The notes under the pieces were generated by a model. That model was not told where the DNA came from. It made no database searches and saw only the letters and a list, made by a program, of their open reading frames with translations. From Chitinophagaceae bacterium (GTDB taxonomy: Bacteria; Bacteroidota; Bacteroidia; Chitinophagales; UBA10324), in the NCBI GenBank assembly GCA_016717285.1, contig JADKFU010000005.1:790501-854500 (forward strand): a stretch of DNA of 64,000 nt, given 5' to 3'. Of the stretch, positions 1 through 9,084 are shown piece after piece (position 1 is the stretch's first letter; each line of letters starts with the position of its first letter). Both the position numbers and the translations under genes were made by a program.

Positions 1-1004
1 TTTTCATGCAAAATCACGCGCAGCTTATGACGGCGGGCAACCCGTTGCATCACATCCATCAATAATTGATTGTGGTCCACAGCCACATTCACTTCTTCAA
101 AAATAGGTGCTACTTCAAATTGCGCTGGCGCTACTTCATTGTGCCTTGTTTTTAATGGAATCCCTAATTTGAAAGATTCCGATTCAAAGTCGAGCATGAA
201 TGCATATACTCTTTCAGGAATAGATCCGAAGTAATGATCTTCCAGCTGCTGACCTTTTGCCGGTGCATGACCAAATAAGGTACGTCCGCTAAAAACAAGA
301 TCAGGCCGCGCTTCGAACAACGCTTCATCAATCACAAAATATTCCTGTTCCCAGCCGAGTGTGGGAACGACCTTGGTAACATTTTTATCAAAGTAATGAC
401 AAACCTCAACGGCTGCATTTTCCAAAGCATTCAACGATTTCAGCAATGGTGCTTTGTAATCAAGTGCTTCTCCATTGTACGAAACAAAAATCGTGGGAAT
501 GCACAATGTTTTTCCATTGCCAATCTCCATGATGAAGGCAGGCGAAGAAGGATCCCAGGCGGAATAGCCGCGTGCTTCGAAAGTATTTCTCAATCCTCCG
601 CTTGGAAAGCTGCTGGCATCCGGCTCTTGCTGTACTAACGCATTGCTGTCAAAAACCTCCATTCCCTTTCCGGAACTGTTGATCTGGAAAAACGAATCGT
701 GCTTTTCCGCAGTGGCACCGGTGAGCGGTTGAAACCAATGCGTGTAATGGGTGGCACCTTTAGAGATGGCCCACGATTTCATGGCGGAGGCTACCTGGTC
801 CGCTATTTTGCGGTCGATTTTGTTACCGCTTTTGGTGGCGCTCATTACGCTCAGGTAAGCATCTTCGCTGAGGTAACTCTTCATTACCGATTCGGTGAAG
901 ACGTTTTCAGCAAAGTAGTCGGAGATTTTTTTACCCTGATTTCTGTTATCGATGTGCCTGGGTTCCGATACACGATCAATGGATTTTAAGCGAAGATTTG
1001 ACAT
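1..1004 (-). CDS. glnN: Glutamine synthetase type III, N-terminal part (cut by window edge)
   Basis: Catalyses ATP-dependent formation of glutamine from glutamate and ammonia; the type III enzymes are large (about 700-730 residues) cytoplasmic oligomers common in Bacteroidota. The reverse strand gives 334 codons without a stop from ATG at 1004. Family hallmarks read in order: THWFQPLTG then TAEKHDSF, QQEPDASSFPSGGLR, FEARGYSAWDPSSPAF, the catalytic-region GWEQEYFVID, GRTLFGHAPAKGQQLEDHYFG and KTRHNEVAPAQFE, ending at the window edge in VILHEK. The start lies 18 bases from a TAnnTTTG promoter box, so the leader is short. The C-terminal half is outside the window. Family assignment is firm. Confidence 0.96.
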   Translation of the reverse strand, partial: MSNLRLKSIDRVSEPRHIDNRNQGKKISDYFAENVFTESVMKSYLSEDAYLSVMSATKSGNKIDRKIADQVASAMKSWAISKGATHYTHWFQPLTGATAEKHDSFFQINSSGKGMEVFDSNALVQQEPDASSFPSGGLRNTFEARGYSAWDPSSPAFIMEIGNGKTLCIPTIFVSYNGEALDYKAPLLKSLNALENAAVEVCHYFDKNVTKVVPTLGWEQEYFVIDEALFEARPDLVFSGRTLFGHAPAKGQQLEDHYFGSIPERVYAFMLDFESESFKLGIPLKTRHNEVAPAQFEVAPIFEEVNVAVDHNQLLMDVMQRVARRHKLRVILHE

Positions 1005-1021
1005 GTGGGAGGATTTACCGG

Positions 1022-1029
1022 CAAATGTA
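1022..1029 (-). promoter_or_regulatory. glnN: Putative -7 box of glnN promoter
   Basis: The minus strand reads TACATTTG, a full match to the Bacteroidota -7 consensus TAnnTTTG, ending 18 bases before the glnN ATG. A T-rich stretch lies at the expected -33 distance but there is no clean TTTG. Inference from motif only. Confidence 0.45.
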
Positions 1030-1203
1030 AGTGGGTTTTTAATTTATTTGAAAAAAAATGAAGTGTGGTTATGAAATCATAATAAAATGTGGAAAAAAGT
1101 GAAATATTTTGTGGATAAACAGCAAACTGGACGTGTATTGAGTAAAATTTTTGAAAAAAAATGGTTGTGATTTTTTAAGGAGCAACAATTTCTCTTAATC
1201 TGA

Positions 1204-1533
<330 letters not shown>

Positions 1534-1641
1534 ATTATTGTAGATAAAATACATGATGACAATCGAGCCCAGGAAGCGCAAATGTATTTCCGGATAAATA
1601 TTTTATCCAAATGATAATATCAGGAGATAGGTAACCGGCTT

Positions 1642-4410
1642 TTATTTCAACAAAGCATCCGCTTGCTTCTTCGCTTCCTCAATCAGCTTCCTGCCTTCCT
1701 CATCTGCAGCTTTGATGATTTTTGCCGATTGGGCATCGGTTTCTTTTTTCAATTGGTCGGCGGCCACTTTAGCAGCGGCTTTGGAGATTGGATCTTTGGC
1801 TTGTGCCACCAGCTTATCCGCCTGGGCATAGCCTTCTTTTTTAGCCTTGTCTGAGGTAATCACTGCGGCATCATGTAATTCTTTTGCTTTGATTTCAGCG
1901 TCTTTGATCAGCTTGTCGGCCTGTTCTTTTGCTGCTGCCTTTCCTTCGTCTATTTTTTCTGCCACCACAGCTTTCACTTCTTCTTCTACTGATTCAGTAA
2001 GCGACATGGCTGCATCTTTCAATCCTGTTTTGATTACAGGATGAGTTACCGTTCCACCAATATTTACTTTCACATTTATGGGATCAGGCATCGAATAATT
2101 AGTGCCCACGGATTTATTCGCACTTGCCAGCAGGTTGTCCATTACACCTGTTGCCTGTGTTCCCAGTTTCGCTTTTGGTATGGCAAGATTTACATTGTAA
2201 TCAATGGTCTGATCAAAGCCATTGGAACCTTCAATCGTTGCTTTGGTTCCGGCAAGATTTGTTTCAAAAGGCTCCACATTTACTCTTCCATTTTTGAATT
2301 TGAAGGAAAGGTTCACATTGTCGAGTGCGAGCTGCTTATACTGCGGCATCTTCAATGCATCGGCCATTTTGCTCAATGGTTCATAATTGGAAAGAACCAC
2401 ATTTCCGGTTTTTAATGTTCCGCTACCGGTGAGTGAATTGAGTTGCGGTTGCATGTGCTGATCGAGTTTACCCACTACATTGAATGAAGAGGATACTTTA
2501 CCGGTACATCTTTCAGCAATCGGCGCCATTTTTTGAACGGTAATAAATGCTTTGGCAGTTTTAGGAATATCCAAATCAGTAACTGCAAGATTCAAATTGA
2601 TAGCCGGTTGTTTGATATCTGCGGTACTATAATTTCCACTCATCTGCACCAGTCCATCCAATGTATTGAATGTTATACCATTCATATCCAGCGTAGCATT
2701 TTTCATCGCCACATTTCCTTTCAGGTTTTGTATTATAATATCCTCGTAAAGCATTCTTGCAACAGAGGTATTCAAACTGAAATCAATGTTGGAAGGAATT
2801 TCAATCACGGTCATCGCAGCCGTGTCAGGAACTGTTGCAGTGGTGGTTGATGCGGAAGAAGCCACGAGTTGATTCAGATCAATCAAATTTGAATGGATGT
2901 TGAGTGATCCTTTCAGCGTTTCATTTTTAAAATAATAGGAGAGGAAATTGTCGAAAGCGCCATTCGCTTTCAGGTCGCTGTTGCCCATTTTCAGATCGCA
3001 ATTATTCAGCGTCACATTTTTTGGATTGAAGGTGAGCATAAATTGGTTGACGGCAATTCCTTCCGGATACGTTTCACTTTTATAATTCATGCCCGTTACT
3101 GAAACATTACCGTGCGCGTCAAAATTTTCATACTGCTTATTTTCAATGGATGACATTCTTCCTTTTGCTGTTACATCAGCTATCAGCATTCCCGATAGGT
3201 TGGTACCTTTTTCCAGCGGCACTATATTTTTAATATTTCCGAGATTGATTTTACCTTTTACTGTTGCATCAATGTTGGGATCAGAAACAGGTGTGCTAAC
3301 ATACATGCGCGCATCAAAAGGATCACTTCCCATTTCAACATGCAATCGTTTCAGGTTAATGATGGTATGATCTGTTACACCATCGGGATTATTCACTTTC
3401 AGATCAACCTGCACATTTTTTACAGCGGTTGGCAATGAAGGATATTGAAACATTCCATCTTGAATGGCGAGCGTGATTCCATAAGCAGGAAGCGATTTAC
3501 CACTGTAAGTTCCTTTCACAAAACCATCGAAAGTAAGTGTGCCTGATGATTTGAGATTTTTAAAATCGTTTGTATAGATGGCAGGAATTAACGAAACAAA
3601 GGAACCGAAGGCCGCCTTTTTAGTTGTAAACTTTATATCCATTTTAATATCATCTGTTGGCATTGCTACAAATCCATCAAAGCCAATTGTAAGATCGTTG
3701 AGAGCCAATTCATTTTCCCTGAAAGTGTATTTGCTGTTTTTCATGTCCATTTCAAGATCAGCTTTCAGGTCGGTTTTAACTCCGTTCAAATAACTAACAC
3801 CTCCGTAAATGGCAAATACACTTGCAATATTTGTTTTGGTAGAAAGAGTAAAAAGATCCTGCGTGAAGTCACCGCTTCCGGAGTGATTTACATCCTTCAG
3901 CAATAATTTCATTCCTGCTGACTGATCGTTATACCGCACTTCTGAGTGAAGCAGTTGATAGGATTTCAATTCAATTTTATAATCAGACGAAGCATTTGCT
4001 GCAGTTGTGGGGGCCGGTTTTGAAATGTCCCAATTTGCTTTTCCGTCTTTCAATACCAATAAATTGAGGAGTGCATTGTTGACAGTAACCGACTTGATTC
4101 TTAATTCTTCGCCTTTAATGGCACTCATCAGATCGAGGTTCAATTTCAGTTCTTTTATGGAAGTGAGTGTGTCGCCTTCAAATTCATTGATGCCAATAAT
4201 TGTGAGGTCATTTAAGCACAGCGTCAGGTTGGGAAACCCGGAAAGAATAGAAACATTAAAAGTTCCGAAATTGACTTTTGCATTGATCTGTTTGTTAATC
4301 GTGCTTTTAACCTTTGCTATAATCTTGTCTTTAAATAAAATGGGAATCGTGAAAGCGGCAATTACCACTAATACAACTATAATTAAAACAGAAATAATTA
4401 CCTTTTTCAT
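1642..4410 (-). CDS. AsmA family protein with long Ala/Lys-rich C-terminal helix
   Basis: 922 residues. An N-terminal membrane anchor (about residues 4-26, a run of V/I/L) is followed by the AsmA N-terminal pattern: an IKSTI-type helix, FPNLTLCLNDLTI, then GDTLTSIKELKLNLDL and IKSVTVNNALLNLLVLKDGKANWDI. The central 700 residues have the repeated beta-strand character of AsmA/TamB-like bridge proteins, and about residues 690-760 contain the AsmA C-terminal region (GSGTLKTGNVVLSNYEPLSKMADAL). Such proteins are anchored in the inner membrane and span the periplasm; several relatives take part in lipid transport to, or assembly of, the outer membrane. The last about 115 residues are an A/K/E/D-rich stretch predicted to be a long helix or coiled coil, not part of the core family. 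The substrate is unknown. Confidence 0.85.
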   Translation of the reverse strand: MKKVIISVLIIVVLVVIAAFTIPILFKDKIIAKVKSTINKQINAKVNFGTFNVSILSGFPNLTLCLNDLTIIGINEFEGDTLTSIKELKLNLDLMSAIKGEELRIKSVTVNNALLNLLVLKDGKANWDISKPAPTTAANASSDYKIELKSYQLLHSEVRYNDQSAGMKLLLKDVNHSGSGDFTQDLFTLSTKTNIASVFAIYGGVSYLNGVKTDLKADLEMDMKNSKYTFRENELALNDLTIGFDGFVAMPTDDIKMDIKFTTKKAAFGSFVSLIPAIYTNDFKNLKSSGTLTFDGFVKGTYSGKSLPAYGITLAIQDGMFQYPSLPTAVKNVQVDLKVNNPDGVTDHTIINLKRLHVEMGSDPFDARMYVSTPVSDPNIDATVKGKINLGNIKNIVPLEKGTNLSGMLIADVTAKGRMSSIENKQYENFDAHGNVSVTGMNYKSETYPEGIAVNQFMLTFNPKNVTLNNCDLKMGNSDLKANGAFDNFLSYYFKNETLKGSLNIHSNLIDLNQLVASSASTTTATVPDTAAMTVIEIPSNIDFSLNTSVARMLYEDIIIQNLKGNVAMKNATLDMNGITFNTLDGLVQMSGNYSTADIKQPAINLNLAVTDLDIPKTAKAFITVQKMAPIAERCTGKVSSSFNVVGKLDQHMQPQLNSLTGSGTLKTGNVVLSNYEPLSKMADALKMPQYKQLALDNVNLSFKFKNGRVNVEPFETNLAGTKATIEGSNGFDQTIDYNVNLAIPKAKLGTQATGVMDNLLASANKSVGTNYSMPDPINVKVNIGGTVTHPVIKTGLKDAAMSLTESVEEEVKAVVAEKIDEGKAAAKEQADKLIKDAEIKAKELHDAAVITSDKAKKEGYAQADKLVAQAKDPISKAAAKVAADQLKKETDAQSAKIIKAADEEGRKLIEEAKKQADALLK

Positions 4411-4527
4411 ACAGGAGTTAATTTATTTAGCCTTAAAATGTTTTATACCTGCAATTAGTATATCGCAATATTATTTTCTGACTGCAGGCATTTATAATCA
4501 AGTATTGCAAAGTCGTTTGTCCGCTAA

Positions 4528-6141
4528 TTATTTAGCCACTTCAAATGACTTTACATATTGGCGGATTTTTCCTGAGGAAGTGGTAATCACCACATAATAG
4601 TTACCGGAATTCCAGTTGTGTACATCTATATCCAATTCCTGACGGACTGCATTCACCGAATAAACAGTTTGTCCAAAATTATTTTTTATTTCGATGGTTG
4701 ACGGATTGGCAATGGCAGATAAATCAACATGAATAAAGTTGCCGGAAGGGTTTGGAAAAATGGTAAGTCCTTTTGGTGATTCCATTTCATCTATTACGGT
4801 CTGAATATCGAATTTTACAACCCATCCATCAGCATCGCCCTGAAGGCCGGTAACATCGCCGTCATTTGAATACGCTCCACCTACCACAATGCCACCATCG
4901 AGCATTGAATAGCAATATTCAGGCTGACTTCCGCCAATGGCCACACTCCATAAAAAGGCGCCTTCAGCACTGATTCGCATCAGGCAATATTCCCTGGCCT
5001 TATTATCTTCATTCAAAATGTCACCATCTGTAGAAAGGGTTGATCCGCTCAGAAAATAGCCGCCATCGTAAGATGATATCGCACCCCTATGCAATTGTTC
5101 TCTTTTCAATCCACCATAAATGCCTTGCCACTGAACATTGCCGCTGCCGTCCAGCTTCATGGCCCAATAATCAAAGTCACCATGCCAAAAACCATTTTCT
5201 ACCGCAACAGTAGGATCTTCTGTATCACCAAATGTAATGAAGCCTCCATCAGCAGTTGGAAAAACATCCAGAATATCTTCTTCATTTTGATGGCCGTAAA
5301 CTTTGCTTGAAATCACATTGCCCATCGTATCAGTTGTCAGCATCCAACCGTCAATACCTTGTGTATTCAGGCCTGCAAGATCTCCATCCGTGGAGCTGGT
5401 AAGGCCGAACATCGCCAGTGTGCCATCGGGCCGGAGTATGGCCTTATATAAATCATCATCGCCTGAGCCGCCATAGATGTTGTTTCGTATGATGTTGCCA
5501 TCTTTATCCACCACAAATACCCATGAGTTGAAAAAATCAGGATAGCTATTAGCCGGAACATCTCCATTGTGTGAAGTGGTACGCGACATGAGCAGGTATT
5601 TGTGCCCCGGAAGTTCGAGCATAAAACGCGGCGTGTCGAAATCGGTACCGCCAAAGGAATGAGCCCAGACTTTGTTGCCGTTTTCATCAAGTTTTACGGT
5701 CCAGGCATCGCTGTCGTTATGGTGTCCTGTCACATCAAAATCATCAGACCAGCTTTCTGTCTGAAAAAGATAACCGCCATCACTGGTCTGAATAATTTTT
5801 GAATTGGGATTCCCTTCTTCTAATGATCCGCCAAAACATTTTTGCCAGATGATGGTGCTGTCAGGTGCCATCTTGATCACCCAGGAGTCATGCTTTCCTT
5901 TGATAGTGCAGGTTACGTCACCGCCGGTTGAATCAGTCAGACCCAACATGATAAAATTTCCATCGGAAGTGGGATAAATATCCTGCATTACATCATTGCC
6001 CGGACCGCCAAATGTTTTAGACCAGGTGATATCAGGTGCCTGTGCCCTGCAAATATTTACCAGGAAAATAGAAATCGCGAAGATGAATGACACGGGTAAA
6101 AACATACCCCGGCTATGAATTTTATTGAACAAAAACTTCAT
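4528..6141 (-). CDS. Secreted seven-bladed beta-propeller protein with T9SS sorting tail
   Basis: 537 residues. The N-terminal signal peptide ends near residue 33 (hydrophobic FIFAISIFLVNICRA). Seven consecutive units of about 55-60 residues follow, each opening with W/I-x-K/x-x-FGG or YGG and containing DGGY or a variant and a terminal DxxGN; I count seven, enough for one closed beta-propeller. The last about 75 residues are a T9SS type A sorting domain (GLTIFPNPSGNF, then a GNYYVVITTSSGK-like motif), so the protein should be exported by SecYEG, passed through the type IX system and attached or released at the cell surface. The molecular role is unknown; relatives are annotated only as secreted repeat proteins. 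Confidence 0.85.
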   Translation of the reverse strand: MKFLFNKIHSRGMFLPVSFIFAISIFLVNICRAQAPDITWSKTFGGPGNDVMQDIYPTSDGNFIMLGLTDSTGGDVTCTIKGKHDSWVIKMAPDSTIIWQKCFGGSLEEGNPNSKIIQTSDGGYLFQTESWSDDFDVTGHHNDSDAWTVKLDENGNKVWAHSFGGTDFDTPRFMLELPGHKYLLMSRTTSHNGDVPANSYPDFFNSWVFVVDKDGNIIRNNIYGGSGDDDLYKAILRPDGTLAMFGLTSSTDGDLAGLNTQGIDGWMLTTDTMGNVISSKVYGHQNEEDILDVFPTADGGFITFGDTEDPTVAVENGFWHGDFDYWAMKLDGSGNVQWQGIYGGLKREQLHRGAISSYDGGYFLSGSTLSTDGDILNEDNKAREYCLMRISAEGAFLWSVAIGGSQPEYCYSMLDGGIVVGGAYSNDGDVTGLQGDADGWVVKFDIQTVIDEMESPKGLTIFPNPSGNFIHVDLSAIANPSTIEIKNNFGQTVYSVNAVRQELDIDVHNWNSGNYYVVITTSSGKIRQYVKSFEVAK

Positions 6142-6509
6142 TTGCTGATTTTTTTAAAGTGGCCTTGTTTTGTTATTGAATACGCTGAAATGGCTACGAA
6201 AATACACCAAGCTTTTCAATTCAGTTAAATGTAAGTTGAGTTGAGTAACAACACCTCCGTGAAATTTATCTTGCAGCCGCAAAATTAACTTTCCTTCATT
6301 ATATGGATAACGCACATTTATTTATCATTTAATTTCTAAAGTAAAATAACACTTCAAAATATTCCATTTTACCTGTTATATACGTGTATTGTTCTCTACA
6401 ACAAATGGCTTACTTTTGCGTCGTTTATTAACAGCTTGTTAAGAAACTTTAAATAATCAATTTAGCTGAATACAATAACTTCGCAAACTTAAACCAATAA
6501 AAAGTAGGT
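6142..6509. other. Divergent intergenic region with promoter
   Basis: 368 bases separating two divergently transcribed propeller genes. It holds the plus-strand promoter at 6388-6418. A weaker TATTTTCG box on the minus strand near 6198-6205 may serve the left gene. Nothing else recognisable. Confidence 0.6.
6388..6418 (+). promoter_or_regulatory. Bacteroidota-type promoter for the propeller gene at 6510
   Basis: ATTG at 6388-6391 and TACTTTTG at 6411-6418 are separated by 19 bases, matching the -33/-7 consensus TTTG-N19-TAnnTTTG of the Bacteroidota housekeeping sigma factor. The predicted transcript start near 6424 gives a leader of about 85 bases. Confidence 0.65.
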
Positions 6510-9008
6510 ATGAAAATACGTGTAACTACACTCACTAAATCAGTTATTGCTGTTGTATTTCTTTTATTGGCTGCCTTAAATATCAGCGCACAAAAGGCAG
6601 AACGTTTGCCGCTTAAAGGTGCCATTGGATTTATTGAAAACAAAGGACAATTCCGCAACCAGGATGGTAAGGTTCGCGAGGATTTGCTTTACATGTATAT
6701 TAACAAAGGCATGAAGGTGCAACTACTTCCTTCTTCCATCAGTTTTGAAATGTACACGATGGAGGAAGATCCTCAAAGTGTAAAGGAATCTGATGCATAT
6801 ACGCTGGATCATTCACTGGATCCCGAAGATCGCCCCATTCCAAACATCCGGTATAAAAGCAATCGTATTGATGTTGAATTCATCGGCGCTAATCCAAACC
6901 CGCAGGTGGTGGCTGAAGAGATGAAATCAGATTATCTCAATTACTACCTGGCATTTACACCGAAAGAAGGCATAAAGGATGTTAAACTTTATAACAAGGT
7001 TACTTATAAAAATTTATACAATAACATTGACCTGGTGATGATTGCCAGTCCTGATCAGTACCCTGACCAGGCGCTGGCATACGATTTTGTTGTTCATCCG
7101 GGCGGCAATGTAAAAGATATCCGCTATCGTTACCAGGGTGCTGATGATCGTGTATTTTATGATAATGGTACGATGGCTACCGCTAATGCGACAGGCCGCA
7201 TGTTTGAGATGATACCTGAATCATTTTTGCAGAATAAAAACGGTATCAAATTGATGCCGGTTGAAGTTTCATTTGCAAAGCATAAAGACATAATCTCTTT
7301 TGAAGTAGGCGCTTATGATAAAAAGCAATCTCTTGTGATAGATCCTGTCGTTATTTGGGGAACCTATTCGGGCGGTTTATATAGTGAGGAAGGACGAGGA
7401 GTATGTGTTGATAGTGAGGATAATGTGATCCTGGTAGGTCGTACTTATAGTTCAGATGGCATTTCCACTGATGGTGCATTTCAAACAGAATTGCTGGGGG
7501 ATGTAGATATGCAGATCGAAAAATATACCACTGATTGCGTTCGGTTGTGGGGCACTTATTGGGGCGGTTCAAAAACAGACCATATCCGCGGTGTAATTGC
7601 AGACAAATACGATAATCTCTATTTTGGAAGTCATACAGACAGTCCGGACGGTATTGCAGCAGGCGATCCTGACAATGGGAATTATATTTTCAGAGATCAG
7701 TTTGCAGGCGGCGATGGTGATGATGGTGTGCTTGGTTACTTTACTAAAGATGGATTTAGAAAGTGGGCTACGTATTTTGGTGGTACCGGAACAGAAGTAG
7801 TACGACGTCTGAAATTCGATATTGATGGAAATATCATCCTCGTTGGTTATTCAGAAAGTGATTCCGGCATTACAACTTCAGGTGTCTATCAGCCGGATTG
7901 GCACGGGAACTCTGATCTGATACTTATTAAATGGGACACTACAGGGCACCGTATCTGGGGCACTTATCTCGGTGGCGAAAACGAAGATCATGGAAGAAGT
8001 GTTGCTTCTGATGATGCAGATAATATTTATGTTAACGGAAGCACCGGAAGTAAATTTGGTATTAAGAAAAACGCATTCAAGGATTCCAGTGCAGGTGGTC
8101 AGGATTATCTGCTGGCCAAATTTACTAAAGATGGTAACTGTAAATGGAGCACGTATTGGGGTGGTGAAGTGGAAGACCGTGGCAGAGGAGTATATGTTGA
8201 CAAGGATGGTGAATTCGTATATTTTACCGGATACAGCGCCAGCGCTGATGGAGTAACCTTACCGGGTGCGTTTCAACCGGATTGGAGTGAGGGATATGAT
8301 AATACAGGTGAACCTTTCCATGATGCGGTATTAATGAAATGGAGTACGAATGGTTATCCGATCTGGTCAACCTTCATTGGAGGACCCAAGGATGACCGCG
8401 GACGTGCCATTACCATGATTGGACATGAAGTTTATATTGCGGGTACTACTTCGAATGCTACGGTAATGTCAACTCCAAATGGTTTTCAACCTGTTTTCGG
8501 TGGAAATGATGATATGTTTATTGAACACTTTGATCCGAATGGTAACAGAGTCTGGGGTTCCTATATTGGGGAAGAAGGCAGTGAGAGTACACTTGCATTG
8601 GCGGTGGATAAATCTCATACACATATTTATCAGGTGGGAACAACGTCCAGTATTGATATTGCAACACCCGGAGTCGCGCAAGTGGTGTATGGCGGTTACG
8701 AAGACGCGTATCTCGTTAAAATACAAGTTGACACAGTCACTGGTCTGACAACACCTGCAAGTGAAACAGCTTTAAATATTTACCCTGATCCGAATAATGG
8801 ATCTTTCTCAATGAAATATCATTTGACGGAACAAGGCACTCTCAGCATCTATAATATCAAGGGGGCTATGATTTACTCAAAACCGTTAAATGTTGCAGAT
8901 GAAAAAATAGCGGTTACAGATATTAACGCTGTGCCGGGAATTTATACTTGCAGGATAACTGTGAATGGCAAGGAACTTGCGAGCAGAAATTTCATAGTTA
9001 TCAAATAA
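6510..9008 (+). CDS. SBBP-repeat propeller protein with DUF7948-type N-terminus and T9SS tail (copy A)
   Basis: 832 residues. Signal peptide residues 1-28 (ending NISAQ). Residues about 36-280 form the conserved N-terminal module that starts GFIENKGQFRNQDGK and includes YKNLYNNIDLVM and DFVVHPGG (DUF7948 type). Residues about 285-750 hold seven SBBP units, each opening with W-G/S-T-Y-x-GG and ending in a K/F-x-x-G turn, consistent with one seven-bladed propeller. The C-terminal about 75 residues are a T9SS type A sorting domain (IYPDPNNGSFSM, LSIYNIKG, PGIYTCRI). It is a tandem paralogue of the next gene, collinear from signal peptide to tail. Expected at the cell surface or secreted. No catalytic motif is visible; adhesion or glycan binding would be a guess. 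Confidence 0.85.
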   Translation: MKIRVTTLTKSVIAVVFLLLAALNISAQKAERLPLKGAIGFIENKGQFRNQDGKVREDLLYMYINKGMKVQLLPSSISFEMYTMEEDPQSVKESDAYTLDHSLDPEDRPIPNIRYKSNRIDVEFIGANPNPQVVAEEMKSDYLNYYLAFTPKEGIKDVKLYNKVTYKNLYNNIDLVMIASPDQYPDQALAYDFVVHPGGNVKDIRYRYQGADDRVFYDNGTMATANATGRMFEMIPESFLQNKNGIKLMPVEVSFAKHKDIISFEVGAYDKKQSLVIDPVVIWGTYSGGLYSEEGRGVCVDSEDNVILVGRTYSSDGISTDGAFQTELLGDVDMQIEKYTTDCVRLWGTYWGGSKTDHIRGVIADKYDNLYFGSHTDSPDGIAAGDPDNGNYIFRDQFAGGDGDDGVLGYFTKDGFRKWATYFGGTGTEVVRRLKFDIDGNIILVGYSESDSGITTSGVYQPDWHGNSDLILIKWDTTGHRIWGTYLGGENEDHGRSVASDDADNIYVNGSTGSKFGIKKNAFKDSSAGGQDYLLAKFTKDGNCKWSTYWGGEVEDRGRGVYVDKDGEFVYFTGYSASADGVTLPGAFQPDWSEGYDNTGEPFHDAVLMKWSTNGYPIWSTFIGGPKDDRGRAITMIGHEVYIAGTTSNATVMSTPNGFQPVFGGNDDMFIEHFDPNGNRVWGSYIGEEGSESTLALAVDKSHTHIYQVGTTSSIDIATPGVAQVVYGGYEDAYLVKIQVDTVTGLTTPASETALNIYPDPNNGSFSMKYHLTEQGTLSIYNIKGAMIYSKPLNVADEKIAVTDINAVPGIYTCRITVNGKELASRNFIVIK

Positions 9009-9084
9009 TTGTTGATCAAAGAGAAATTTCCTGTTCCAAATCATTAAATTTTTATTTTTTCTTAATTCAAAATCATTTTTACCA

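Noticed and set aside
699..989. 96-codon plus-strand frame
   Set aside because: Shadow of glnN, whose minus-strand translation is highly conserved.
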